Of a stretch of DNA of 64,000 bases, positions 52,170-61,808 are shown in pieces. The DNA comes from JABCPE02 sp963506915 (lineage in GTDB: Bacteria > Bacteroidota > Bacteroidia > Flavobacteriales > Weeksellaceae). Under the pieces are notes generated by a model that had not been told where the DNA came from, made no database searches, and saw only the letters and a program-made list of their open reading frames with translations. The position numbers were made by a program, and so were the translations under genes. Position 1 is the first letter of the stretch; every line of letters begins with the position of its first letter. Where the stretch lies: assembly GCA_963506915.1 (NCBI GenBank), contig CAUORE010000006.1, positions 3,366 to 67,365 on the forward strand, read 5' to 3'.

Positions 52170-52187
52170 TAGAAAATAAAATAAAAA

Positions 52188-53201
52188 ATGTTTACAAAAA
52201 TATCTATCCATAGAGTAGGAAATAAAATCAATCAAGAGGGACTTTTTCTTTCGGAGGGAGAATTGATTTTGGATAAGGATATGAGAGAGTTTTTATCAGA
52301 TTTTTTCATAAAATCCTTTAAATCAGAAGAGAAATTTCAGTTTTATCATGAATCTAATATAGAAAACAATGAGCTATATACTTATGTTTCGGAGATTTTT
52401 GAGGATAAAGACTGGTTTCATGAACATTCTCAAAAAATAGCCAAATATCTGTATGAAATCACTGATAATCCGAGAGTTTTGTCTGGGGAGTGCTGTGTGG
52501 TCTATTTTGAGGATGATTCAGAGAATGGCGATAAAATGGACTCTCTGGGGATTTTTAAAATGGAGAAAAAGGATACTTTTTTGAAAGTTTTGGCAGAAGA
52601 TGAAAATTTCCAAGTGAATAAGGATTTTGGGTTTAATCTTAGTAAAATAGACAAAGGTTGTATGATTTACAACATTCAGAAGGAAGAGGGTTTTGTGGTG
52701 AAGGCTTTTGATAATAATAAAAATGGAGATTCTGAATATTGGTTTGATAAGTTCCTGTACATTCGCCAGAGAAATGATGAGTATTTCAGCACTGAGAGCA
52801 CCCTGAGCCTTTATAAAAACTATATAACGAATCAGCTTCCGCAGGAATTCGAGGTTTCGAAGGCTGACCAAGCCGATTTCTTGAACAAGACAATCAATTT
52901 TTTCAAAGAAAAAGAGCGATTTGATTTTGATGAATTTACTAGTGAGGTTTTGCAGGACAAAAATGTGATAGAGAGTTTTTCTAATTATAAAACCGAATAC
53001 GAGCAGGAGTTTCAGGTGGATATCGCAGAGGAATTTCCTATTTCTGAAGCGGCAGTGAAGAAACAGGCAAGAAACTATAAGTCCGTAATAAAACTGGATA
53101 AAAACTTCCATATCTATGTGCATGGCGACCGTAGAAAAATAGAACAGGGCGAGGATGAAAAAGGGAAATTCTATAAGGTTTATTATCAGGAAGAAAATTA
53201 A
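52188..53201 (+). CDS. Nucleoid-associated protein, NA37/NdpA-like
   Basis: A 337-residue protein of the nucleoid-associated family NdpA (NA37). It starts MFTKISIHRVGNKINQEGL, contains SGECCVVYFEDDSENGDKM and DSLGIFKMEKKDTFLKV, and ends with VIKLDKNFHIYVHGDRRKIE. Members bind DNA weakly; the cellular role is not well established. It has its own promoter and is separate from ruvA. Confidence 0.82.
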   Translation: MFTKISIHRVGNKINQEGLFLSEGELILDKDMREFLSDFFIKSFKSEEKFQFYHESNIENNELYTYVSEIFEDKDWFHEHSQKIAKYLYEITDNPRVLSGECCVVYFEDDSENGDKMDSLGIFKMEKKDTFLKVLAEDENFQVNKDFGFNLSKIDKGCMIYNIQKEEGFVVKAFDNNKNGDSEYWFDKFLYIRQRNDEYFSTESTLSLYKNYITNQLPQEFEVSKADQADFLNKTINFFKEKERFDFDEFTSEVLQDKNVIESFSNYKTEYEQEFQVDIAEEFPISEAAVKKQARNYKSVIKLDKNFHIYVHGDRRKIEQGEDEKGKFYKVYYQEEN

Positions 53202-53211
53202 ATTTATTTTG

Positions 53212-53219
53212 TAACTTTG
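53212..53219 (+). promoter_or_regulatory. Promoter -7 box of ruvA
   Basis: TAACTTTG, exact TAnnTTTG match, 23 bases before the ATG at 53243. It would drive ruvA and probably sprA. Confidence 0.55.
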
Positions 53220-53242
53220 TAGGAATTTTAAAAAAAATACAA

Positions 53243-53827
53243 ATGATTTTTTATCTTAGAGGTGTTGTCAGTGAGCTGACTCCTACTTATGCTGTGATGG
53301 ATGTTGGCGGTGTGGGCTATTATGTAGGAATTAGTGTGCAGACATCGCAAAAACTGCATTTAGGAAAAGAATCTACAATATACACTCAGCAGATTATCCG
53401 TGAAGATGCCCATTTGCTTTTTGGTTTTTTTGATAAAGAGGAGAGAGAAATGTTTAATCTTCTCATCAGTGTAAATGGCGTGGGAGCAGTGTCGGCGATG
53501 ATTTTGCTTTCATCATTAGAGCTTTCGGATATTGCTCAGGCTATTTTGTCTGGCAACAGCGGAATTCTTCAAAAAGTGAAAGGAATAGGCGCTAAAACGG
53601 CAGAGAGAATCATCATAGATTTGAGAGATAAAGTTCAGAAATTTGATGGTTTAGAAGCGGGCAGCACAGCGATTCTTGATAATAAAATAAAAGAAGAAGC
53701 GTTATCAGCATTAGAGGTGTTGGGTATTCCAAGAAAGACCAGTGAGAAAATAGCGGACAAGATTTTGAAACAAAATCAAGAAGCGAGTGTAGAAGAGTTG
53801 GTAAAACAAGTTTTAAAAAATATATAA
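53243..53827 (+). CDS. ruvA: Holliday junction DNA helicase subunit RuvA
   Basis: A 194-residue RuvA. It begins with the OB-fold domain (MIFYLRGVVSELTPTYAVMD and VGGVGYYVGIS), the two HhH motifs lie around NLLISVNGVGAVSAMILLS and VKGIGAKTAERIIIDL, and the C-terminal domain (residues 150-194) would contact RuvB. RuvA tetramers hold Holliday junctions for RuvB branch migration. RuvB is not in the window. sprA begins 10 bases downstream, an arrangement common in Bacteroidota. Confidence 0.95.
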   Translation: MIFYLRGVVSELTPTYAVMDVGGVGYYVGISVQTSQKLHLGKESTIYTQQIIREDAHLLFGFFDKEEREMFNLLISVNGVGAVSAMILLSSLELSDIAQAILSGNSGILQKVKGIGAKTAERIIIDLRDKVQKFDGLEAGSTAILDNKIKEEALSALEVLGIPRKTSEKIADKILKQNQEASVEELVKQVLKNI

Positions 53828-53837
53828 GGCAGATTTC

Positions 53838-56800
53838 GTGAAAAAAGCTACTATACTAAAGGCGGCTCCTTTATTTTTCCTTTCATTATTCAGTGATAAT
53901 GTATGGGCTCAGACAGAAAAAGAAACCATAGAAAATAAGGAATTTACAATTCCTAATCCCACTCGTTATGAGGCGTTTTATGATATTAAAACAGGGATGT
54001 ATTATCTCTATCCCAAGATAGGGAATCTGGTGGTAGGAGAGCCGCTTACGATGACACCTTTGCAGTATTCACAATATTTACAGAATAAAAATATCCGTGA
54101 ATTTTTTCGTCAGAAGGCTGGCGAAGGGACATATGCACAGATAGGCGACAAGGAGGAGGAAGCGAAGAAAAAATCGCTTTTGCCGAATATCACGATTAAA
54201 AATCGAATTTTTGAAACTATTTTCGGCGGGAACAAGATAGAGCTTATTCCGCAGGGATACGCTACTTTTGACCTTGGTATTTTACATCAAAAAATAGATA
54301 ATCCACTTATACTTCCTAACAACAGAAAATCCTTTACGATAGATGTTCAGCAGAGGATAAATGTAGGAATAGTAGGGAAAGTAGGGGAAAACTTACAGTT
54401 GAGAGCCAACTATGATACCCAGAGTGGTTTTGCTTTTGAAAATAAAGTAAATCTTGTCTGGACAGGAACGGGAAGTTCTTGGAAAGATGCCCAAGATAAA
54501 CTATCTAAAAAGCTAAATGACAGAAGCAGAGATGATGGCGAGGATAGAATTATCAAAAAAGTGGAGGTTGGGAATATCAACATGCCTCTTTCCACGAGTT
54601 TGATTAGAGGTTCTGAGTCTCTTTTTGGGATAAAAACAGAGTTTCAGCTAGGGAAAACTACAGGGACACTTGTCTTTTCACAACAGCAGGGCGAGGTGCA
54701 GACCGTAGTTGCACAAAATGGAGGAACATCCAAAAGCTTTAAAATCAATGCAGTAGACTACGAGGATAATCAGCACTTTTTCATTGGGCAGTATTTTAAT
54801 AATCACTATGATGGAGCATTGTTACAATATCCTCTTATCAACTCTAAAATAGCGATTAACAGGATAGAAGTATGGGTGCTGGACCAAGGGTCTGGTGACC
54901 TCCAATCGCAGAAAACTATAGTGGGTGTCAGAGACTTAGGGGAAGGGGCTCTTACGGCTTACCCTGATAACTCTGTGAATAGTGTTTATCAAGATGTTTC
55001 CAATTTAACAGGAATCCGTGATGTAACCACAGCGTATAATTCCATTAAAAATCAATCTCTCTATGATGCAGCTACTGGAACCAACCAGCCATATCAGGAG
55101 GGAGAAAATTTTATTTTTAATAGAAGAGCCAGAAAACTTAGCGAAAGTGAGTTTAGGTATCATCCACAGTTGGGATATATTTCCCTAAATCAAAGATTAA
55201 ATGATAATCAGCTCCTTGCGGTATCTTTCTCATATACTGTAAATGGAGATGACTCTAAAGTGTATAAAGTAGGGGAGTTTTCAGAAGATAACTCTACTGT
55301 ATTGATAACGAAATTGCTTAAACCCAATACCGTTACCAAAACCACATCTCCTATGTGGGATCTCATGATGAAGAATATCTATCCTCTGGATGGAACACAG
55401 ATTTCTTCTCAGGATTTCTTCATGAATGTTTACTATCGTGACCCATCAAATGGTAAGGTCAGCTATCTACCAGGAACGGGCGTTCAGGATATTAACTTGC
55501 TGAAATTGTTCAACTGGGATAGGCTAAATTCTAATGGAGACTTACAGCAGGATGGCGACGGGCAGTTTGACTTTGTCCCAGGGCTGACCATTGATGAGAA
55601 TAATGGTAAATTGATATTTACTAAAACACAGCCGTTTGGTAAGTATATAGAAAATGTTTTGGGGGGACACGACCCTAAATTTGTCTTTTCTGACTTATAT
55701 ACACAGCTGAAATCTGTGGCTACACAGGCTAATTTGGCTCAGAGATATACATTAGAAGGGAGATTCAAAGGCTCTGGAGCTCAGGGAATAGCACTGGGTG
55801 CGGTGAATATTCCGAAAGGCTCTGTGAAAGTAACTTCCAACGGCGTAGAACTCGTGGAAGGCGTGGACTACACGGTGGACTATTTGCTGGGAACGGTTAC
55901 GATTATCAATGAAATGATTAAACAATCTGGGCAGGCTATCAGTGTGAGTCTGGAAAACCAGTTGGCATTTAATACACAGAAAAAAAGGTTCATTGGGCTT
56001 AATTTAGAAAGGAAAATCAGTGATAATTTCCTTATCGGAGCCACGATGGTTAATTACAGAGAAACGCCTTTGACTCATAAAGTCCAGCTCGGGCAGGAAG
56101 CAGTGAATAATACCATGCTTGGAATGAATATAGCCTATAATAATGAGGCTCCGTTCCTTACGAGATTGACAAACAAAATCCCGCTAGTTAATACAGATAC
56201 AAAATCTAATATCAGTTTCCGAGCAGAGGCGGCTTACCTTATCCCAGGTGAAAACAGCAATATGCAAAATCAATCTTATATAGATGATTTTGAGCAGGCT
56301 ACTTCTCGTATTTCTTTGAAAGAGCCTTCTATGTGGAGTTTGGCTTCTAAACCAGAGCAAAATACGAGCGACCCTATATTTAATACAGCTGGTTTAAGTA
56401 ATAACTTGACCTATGGCTATGGAAGAGGTCTTATTTCTTGGTATAATATAGACCCTAGGTTCTATGGAGTAGGCGGGTCTGTACCTAATGGAGTAAGTGC
56501 GCAGAGTCTATCTAACCACGCCTCACGAAGAGTGCATCAGGGAGAATTATACACGATAAAAGACTATGTAGCAGGAGAAGAAAGTTTCCTGAATACTTTT
56601 GATATTTCATACTATCCGACAGAAAGAGGGCCTTATAACTTTAATCCATCAGAAACAACACAAGATAGATGGGGAGGACTTATGCGGTCAATTTCTGTTT
56701 CTAACTTTGTGAATTCTAATATAGAATATGTAGAGTTCTGGATGATGGATCCGTATGCAGATGGTGGAACATTAGGAACAAATCCTAAGTTATTGCTACA

Positions 56801-59800
56801 TCTTGGTAATGTTTCTGAAGATGTCCTAAAAGATGGCGTTTTACAATACGAAAATGGACTTCCTACGAGTTCAGACCCAGCCAATGTTACGACTACCAAC
56901 TGGGGTAATCAGCCTAAACAAGCGCCTGTGCTCTATGCATTCTCATCAGAGGGAGCGGAGCGGTCTACGCAGGATTTAGGGTATGATGGGCTTGATAATC
57001 AGTCGGAAGCAGCGAAATTCGGGACTTCGTTTGTAAATCCTGTGACTAATGCTGTAGACCCTGCGTCTGATGACTTCGTATTTCCTTTGTCTAATAAATT
57101 CCAAGGCGCGCAGGCAGGCTCGCTGGTGGAACGATACAGATATTTTAGAAACCCAGATGGAAACTCGGAAGCCAATTCATTAGAAGTTGCCACGCAAACT
57201 CCTGATGCAGAGGATGTAAATAGAGACTTTAACCTTGACCAAAACGAAAGCTATAACCAGTATACAGTAAAGCTGGATAGAGCAAGTTTGGTTTTAGGAC
57301 AAAATAATATAGTGGATGTAAAGGAAGTTTCCACAAGATTCCAAGACGGAAGGTCTGGAACCAATAAATGGTATCTTTTCCGTATTCCAGTAAGCCAGTT
57401 TGATACCACAGCAGGCGAACGCAGTACAGATGTGCTGAACAATGTTCGTTTCATGAGAATGGTTCTTACAGGTTTTGATGAGACTACTACGCTTAGATTT
57501 GGTAGCTTGGATTTGGTTCGTTCTGATTGGAGAAGATACACCAAACCACTCGCTGTAGATGCTACCACGAACGAAGGTTTTGGAACGGTAAATACGGATA
57601 ATCTAGAAATAGGAAGTGTAAACTTGGAAGAGAATGGACAGGGAACGCCTCCATATGTGCTGCCTCCAGGAATAGACCGAGAGGTTTTGAGCGGAACGGC
57701 TGGTACACAGAGACAAAATGAAGGCTCTCTCTACATGAAAGTAACAGGGCTGAGTAATGATGCTCGTGGGGTGTTTAAAAATACCACACTAGATTTGCGT
57801 AGGTATGAAAAGCTGGAAATGTTTGTTCATGCCCAAGATTTGAGAAATCTGACCTCTACGGCTCTGGATGATAAAACTAAGTTCTTTATCCGTTTTGGTA
57901 GTGATGCTACGGATAACTACTATGAATACGAGGCTTCCCTTAAATATACTTCTTCTAACAGCAGAACGCCTTATGAAATCTGGCCTGCAGAAAATATGGT
58001 AAGTCTGGAATTAACTGAACTAACCGCTATTAAAGGAAGAAGAGATAGAAATGGTGCTCCTGCAGATACTAGGTATACAGACGGAAACTATGGTGATGCC
58101 AATAAGAAGATTTATGTAAAAGGTCGCCCAAGTATAGGGAATATCAGTACCATGGTATTAGGGGTAAGAAACCAAGATACATCTAGTGTGTCCAAAGATA
58201 TTTTGCTTTGGGTGAATGAAATCCGTGCTTCTGGAATTAAGAACCAAGGAGGATACGCAGCAAATGCCAATTTGACTTTCAATTTGGGTGATTTTGCGAT
58301 GGTTAATGCCAGTGGGTCTGTGTCTACAGTCGGCTTCGGGACTATTGTCCAAAAACCATCAGAAAGGTCACAGACGGATAATACTACTTTACACATCAGC
58401 ACTACGGTGAATTTGGATAAATTCCTACCTGAGAAAGCAGGAATGAAAATTCCATTTAACTACTCCTATACACAGAGCATAGAAGACCCTAAATATAATC
58501 CGCTGGATAATGATGTAGAACTGAAAAACAGCCCAGTAAGAGACCAGCTGAAAAAAATAGTGAGAACCTACTCTCAGCAGAGAAGTATAGGTGTGGTCAA
58601 TATGCAGAAACAGAGAATGAACTCTGAGAAAAAATCCAAATTCTACGATGTAGAAAACCTTTCCCTTACGGCTGTTTATAATGATGATTTTTATAGAGAT
58701 GTCTATACGACTAGGAATTATCGCCAGTATTTCAAGGGGTATTTGGATTATAATTTTAATTTTAAACCTTGGGTGATACGGCCGTTTAATAAGTTGATAA
58801 GTGACACATCCAAAGCAGCTAAATATTTAAATTGGATAAAAGAAGTTAATTTTAACCCAATTCCTACTCGATTATCTTTCAGAGCGGAGCTGGATAGAAC
58901 ATATAGTGAGCTTCAGTATAGAAATATAGATGCGCTGCTGACAGGTACTCCAGGGGATGATTTCCAAATGATAAAGGGAAGAACCTTCTATTTCGGATGG
59001 CAGTATAATCTTGGATTTAATTTTACTAAGTCTCTGAAATTGGATATCAACTCGTATACCCGAACGCTCAATGACCATATTTCTGTAAATGGAATGAATA
59101 ATCGCTCTATTTTTAGAGATTTGTTCCGTGCAGGAAGACCTGTTTTGTATAACCACAAAGTACAGCTTAATTATAAGTTGCCGTTTGAGCATTTCCCATA
59201 TTTAGATTTTATCAATGCTGAGGTGGGATATGGCTTCCAGTATAACTGGTCGGCTCGTTCTACGGTTCTTTCTCAGCAGGATTTAGGGAATTTAGCCCAA
59301 AATAATAATAATACCGTGGTTGCGGCTTCTGTGGATATTCCGAGTTTATTCTCTAAATTTAAGTATTTCCAAAAACTGGAGAATACGATGCAGCAGAGAA
59401 GAGCAGAGATAGAGGCAATGGAAAAAAACAATGCAGAGACAGCCACTAGAAAAAATAGTGAAAATAGAATCACTACCCTCAAAAATAGGCTGACTCCATT
59501 ACAAGCTGTTCTTTATGGAATTACATCTTCGCTAAAGCAGGTTGATTTTAACTATAATGAAACCAATGGAACCTCTCTCCCAGGGATACTTTCATCTCCG
59601 AATTTCTATGGATATGGACAGGGGATAGGAGGGCCTACATATGGATTCTTGCTTGGTTCTCAAGCGGATATCCGTAGGGTGATGATAGAGCGTGGCTGGG
59701 TAACAGGTTCGGACTTGATGACAGAATCCTATGTGCAGATGCAGACTAAGGCTATCACAGGAAGCATCCAAATTCAGCCGATGAATGATTTGAAGATAGA

Positions 59801-60857
59801 CCTAAATTTCCTTAAAAATTATTCAAGTTCATTGACTCATAGCGGGTATAATATATTGACAAACAATAAATTATCTTTTGCAAACGAGATTATAGCTTTC
59901 TCTCATACAGATATATTGATGGGGACTTCTTTCAAAGATGGCGGACAGCTTTATATGAATATGGTAGAGAATGCACGAGTTTTGTCTAGAAGTATGCCTG
60001 GAATTTTGGGGGCTGATGGCTTTACAGAAGGCTATGGTTTAGGAAATTCATATATTCTAATTCCTGCATTTAAAGCAGCGATTGGTGGTAAGAATTTGAG
60101 CAAAGAAAATCCTACAAAATCTAAATTCCCGCTTCCTAACTGGCAGATTATCTATTCAGGATTGAAAAATATTCCATTCCTCAATAGACATTTCTCTAAA
60201 ATAGATGTGTTGCATGGCTATAAGGCTACATATACCGTGGCAGGGATACAGTCCAGCTCAGATTATTATAACTATGAAGTGAGCAAAAACACACCGCTGC
60301 CTTCGCCAGATAAGGATAGAAACGGCAACTTCCTAAATCCATATGTATTCTCTCAGGTGGGCTATGTGGAGGAGTTTTCGCCGCTTATCGGGGCTGATGT
60401 TACCATGAGGAATAACATGCAGTTCAGAGCGATGTATAACAAGAATAGAGCCTATGTACTGGGACTTCAGAATTATACACTTTCGGAAGACTCTGGTTCT
60501 GAGTATATTGTAGGATTTGGGTATATTTTTAAAGATTTGAAATTTAAGATGAGGTTCAGAGGAAAACAAAGAACCATAAAAAGTGATTTGAATCTTAAAT
60601 TTGATTTTTCACTAAGAGATAATAAAACCCGAATAACCAATATCTTAGCCCAAGATTCACAAGTGACTGGAGGTCAGAGAGTTTTAGGAATAAATTTCTC
60701 AGCGGATTATAGTTTTTCACAAAATTTCCAAGTAAAATTCTTCTATAACCAGCTGGTAACCAAGTATAAAATTTCTACTGCCTATCCGTTATCCACTCTG
60801 CGGGCAGGGCTTAGTTTTAATTTTACTTTTGGAGGAAGTAATAATAACAATAACTAA
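53838..60857 (+). CDS. sprA: Cell surface protein SprA, outer-membrane translocon of type IX secretion
   Basis: A 2339-residue protein. SprA forms the very large outer-membrane barrel of the type IX secretion system and is needed for gliding in Flavobacterium. The start is GTG at 53838 (MKKATILKAAPLFFLSLFSD), with a signal peptide ending near NVWAQ. Family motifs near the N-terminus include AFYDIKTGMYYLYPKIG, IGDKEEEAKKK, LPNITIKNRIFETIFGGNKI and VGIVGKVGENLQLRANYD. Repeated plug/barrel regions contain TLVFSQQQGEVQTV, VKVTSNGVELVEGVDYTVDY and IDDFEQATSRISLKEPSMW. The C-terminal strand SFNFTFGGS ends the barrel, followed by an Asn run. Length is close to known SprA (about 2400). Confidence 0.96.
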   Translation: MKKATILKAAPLFFLSLFSDNVWAQTEKETIENKEFTIPNPTRYEAFYDIKTGMYYLYPKIGNLVVGEPLTMTPLQYSQYLQNKNIREFFRQKAGEGTYAQIGDKEEEAKKKSLLPNITIKNRIFETIFGGNKIELIPQGYATFDLGILHQKIDNPLILPNNRKSFTIDVQQRINVGIVGKVGENLQLRANYDTQSGFAFENKVNLVWTGTGSSWKDAQDKLSKKLNDRSRDDGEDRIIKKVEVGNINMPLSTSLIRGSESLFGIKTEFQLGKTTGTLVFSQQQGEVQTVVAQNGGTSKSFKINAVDYEDNQHFFIGQYFNNHYDGALLQYPLINSKIAINRIEVWVLDQGSGDLQSQKTIVGVRDLGEGALTAYPDNSVNSVYQDVSNLTGIRDVTTAYNSIKNQSLYDAATGTNQPYQEGENFIFNRRARKLSESEFRYHPQLGYISLNQRLNDNQLLAVSFSYTVNGDDSKVYKVGEFSEDNSTVLITKLLKPNTVTKTTSPMWDLMMKNIYPLDGTQISSQDFFMNVYYRDPSNGKVSYLPGTGVQDINLLKLFNWDRLNSNGDLQQDGDGQFDFVPGLTIDENNGKLIFTKTQPFGKYIENVLGGHDPKFVFSDLYTQLKSVATQANLAQRYTLEGRFKGSGAQGIALGAVNIPKGSVKVTSNGVELVEGVDYTVDYLLGTVTIINEMIKQSGQAISVSLENQLAFNTQKKRFIGLNLERKISDNFLIGATMVNYRETPLTHKVQLGQEAVNNTMLGMNIAYNNEAPFLTRLTNKIPLVNTDTKSNISFRAEAAYLIPGENSNMQNQSYIDDFEQATSRISLKEPSMWSLASKPEQNTSDPIFNTAGLSNNLTYGYGRGLISWYNIDPRFYGVGGSVPNGVSAQSLSNHASRRVHQGELYTIKDYVAGEESFLNTFDISYYPTERGPYNFNPSETTQDRWGGLMRSISVSNFVNSNIEYVEFWMMDPYADGGTLGTNPKLLLHLGNVSEDVLKDGVLQYENGLPTSSDPANVTTTNWGNQPKQAPVLYAFSSEGAERSTQDLGYDGLDNQSEAAKFGTSFVNPVTNAVDPASDDFVFPLSNKFQGAQAGSLVERYRYFRNPDGNSEANSLEVATQTPDAEDVNRDFNLDQNESYNQYTVKLDRASLVLGQNNIVDVKEVSTRFQDGRSGTNKWYLFRIPVSQFDTTAGERSTDVLNNVRFMRMVLTGFDETTTLRFGSLDLVRSDWRRYTKPLAVDATTNEGFGTVNTDNLEIGSVNLEENGQGTPPYVLPPGIDREVLSGTAGTQRQNEGSLYMKVTGLSNDARGVFKNTTLDLRRYEKLEMFVHAQDLRNLTSTALDDKTKFFIRFGSDATDNYYEYEASLKYTSSNSRTPYEIWPAENMVSLELTELTAIKGRRDRNGAPADTRYTDGNYGDANKKIYVKGRPSIGNISTMVLGVRNQDTSSVSKDILLWVNEIRASGIKNQGGYAANANLTFNLGDFAMVNASGSVSTVGFGTIVQKPSERSQTDNTTLHISTTVNLDKFLPEKAGMKIPFNYSYTQSIEDPKYNPLDNDVELKNSPVRDQLKKIVRTYSQQRSIGVVNMQKQRMNSEKKSKFYDVENLSLTAVYNDDFYRDVYTTRNYRQYFKGYLDYNFNFKPWVIRPFNKLISDTSKAAKYLNWIKEVNFNPIPTRLSFRAELDRTYSELQYRNIDALLTGTPGDDFQMIKGRTFYFGWQYNLGFNFTKSLKLDINSYTRTLNDHISVNGMNNRSIFRDLFRAGRPVLYNHKVQLNYKLPFEHFPYLDFINAEVGYGFQYNWSARSTVLSQQDLGNLAQNNNNTVVAASVDIPSLFSKFKYFQKLENTMQQRRAEIEAMEKNNAETATRKNSENRITTLKNRLTPLQAVLYGITSSLKQVDFNYNETNGTSLPGILSSPNFYGYGQGIGGPTYGFLLGSQADIRRVMIERGWVTGSDLMTESYVQMQTKAITGSIQIQPMNDLKIDLNFLKNYSSSLTHSGYNILTNNKLSFANEIIAFSHTDILMGTSFKDGGQLYMNMVENARVLSRSMPGILGADGFTEGYGLGNSYILIPAFKAAIGGKNLSKENPTKSKFPLPNWQIIYSGLKNIPFLNRHFSKIDVLHGYKATYTVAGIQSSSDYYNYEVSKNTPLPSPDKDRNGNFLNPYVFSQVGYVEEFSPLIGADVTMRNNMQFRAMYNKNRAYVLGLQNYTLSEDSGSEYIVGFGYIFKDLKFKMRFRGKQRTIKSDLNLKFDFSLRDNKTRITNILAQDSQVTGGQRVLGINFSADYSFSQNFQVKFFYNQLVTKYKISTAYPLSTLRAGLSFNFTFGGSNNNNN

Positions 60858-60882
60858 ATTTGGATATCAAAATTTTAAGATT

Positions 60883-61332
60883 ATGAAAAAAGCAGTAATT
60901 TTATCAGGAATAATGCTGTCAATGCTTTCTTGTAACAGTCCAAAAAAGGAAGAGATGAAAGAAAATCCAAACCAAAAAGTGGAAGAACAAGAAGAATTGG
61001 TTGGTGCCGATAGAGATGAGCATGGGTGTATCTCTTCGGCAGGATTTTCGTGGAGTGAATTGCAGCAGACCTGTGTGCAGCTATGGGAGGCTGGTGTCAG
61101 ATTAGACCCTATCGAAGTGAAAGAAGGTGATGCAGTCATCAGCGCATTTGTTCTGTTTAATAAAGATGAATCCAAAGCCGAGGTTGTTCTTCCTAACAAA
61201 GAAGGTTCGGTTATTTTAGACAAAAAGTCAGAAAATCTCTACGAAAAAGATGAATACTTGTATGATGACAAGGAAGGCACACTCTCCATCAATGGAAAAG
61301 TAGTGTATAAGGAAGAAAATAAAAAGAAATAG
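60883..61332 (+). CDS. Lipoprotein of unknown function
   Basis: Starting at ATG 60883 gives 149 residues with a lipoprotein signal (MKKAVILSGIMLSMLSCNSP). The track from 60829 would overlap sprA and hide the signal peptide. A Lys/Glu-rich linker leads to a small domain containing DEHGCISSAGFSWSELQQTC with two cysteines and VQLWEAGVRLDP. This Cys pattern recurs in several bacterial lipoproteins. Function unknown. It starts 25 bases after sprA and may share its transcript; a hairpin follows. Confidence 0.78.
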   Translation: MKKAVILSGIMLSMLSCNSPKKEEMKENPNQKVEEQEELVGADRDEHGCISSAGFSWSELQQTCVQLWEAGVRLDPIEVKEGDAVISAFVLFNKDESKAEVVLPNKEGSVILDKKSENLYEKDEYLYDDKEGTLSINGKVVYKEENKKK

Positions 61333-61384
61333 TTTATCCAGATAGTTAAGGATAAAAGTAGTAATTTCATTACATATGAGACAC

Positions 61385-61420
61385 ACGGCAGGGGTTATGA
61401 ATCTCTGCTGTTTTTTTATT
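61385..61420 (+). terminator. Probable terminator after the lipoprotein gene
   Basis: Stem ACGGCAGGG / CTCTGCTGT with two G-T pairs, followed by a long T-run. It ends the ruvA-sprA-lipoprotein run. Confidence 0.6.
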
Positions 61421-61424
61421 ATTA

Positions 61425-61455
61425 TTTGCACAGAAAAAAAATTTTTATAATTTTG
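61425..61455 (+). promoter_or_regulatory. Promoter of the SemiSWEET gene
   Basis: TTTG at 61425-61428 and TAATTTTG at 61448-61455, spaced 19 bases. It is a clear Bacteroidota promoter 35 bases before ATG 61491. Confidence 0.7.
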
Positions 61456-61490
61456 GATAAATAAAAATCAACAATTAAATTTTAAATATC

Positions 61491-61748
61491 ATGGAAAAAT
61501 TCTTAAATATTTTGGGATGGGTAGCTACAGGAACAGCAATGCTTATGTATGTGTCTTATATTCCGCAGATTACATCCAATCTACAAGGAATGAAGGGAGA
61601 TTTTATTCAGCCATTGGTGGCAGGGATTAACTGCACGCTGTGGGTAGGTTATGGATTTCTGAAACCTAAAAAAGACTGGCCTATAATCGTAGCAAATACA
61701 CCTGGAATAGTTTTCGGATTTACAGCTGCTTTTACGGCTATTATGTAA
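61491..61748 (+). CDS. SemiSWEET sugar transporter
   Basis: An 85-residue SemiSWEET protein, half of the eukaryotic SWEET fold with three membrane helices. The PQ-loop motif lies in MYVSYIPQITSNLQGMKGDF, and helix 2 (LVAGINCTLWVGYGFLKPKK) and the Asn of IIVANTPGIVFG match. It works as a dimer for facilitated transport of sugars; the substrate is not known. It has its own promoter and a terminator. Confidence 0.88.
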   Translation: MEKFLNILGWVATGTAMLMYVSYIPQITSNLQGMKGDFIQPLVAGINCTLWVGYGFLKPKKDWPIIVANTPGIVFGFTAAFTAIM

Positions 61749-61767
61749 AATTAGAAAGTATTTATTT

Positions 61768-61808
61768 CAAGATAGTTTATATAGAATTTAAACTATCTTG
61801 ATTTTTTT
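61768..61808. terminator. Terminator between SemiSWEET and aroB
   Basis: Perfect stem CAAGATAGTTTA / TAAACTATCTTG with a nine-base loop and a T-run on the plus strand. Confidence 0.85.

Noticed and set aside
58112..58402. Antisense frames within sprA and other long genes
   Set aside because: They lie opposite well-supported coding sequence, lack any start signal and show no family features.
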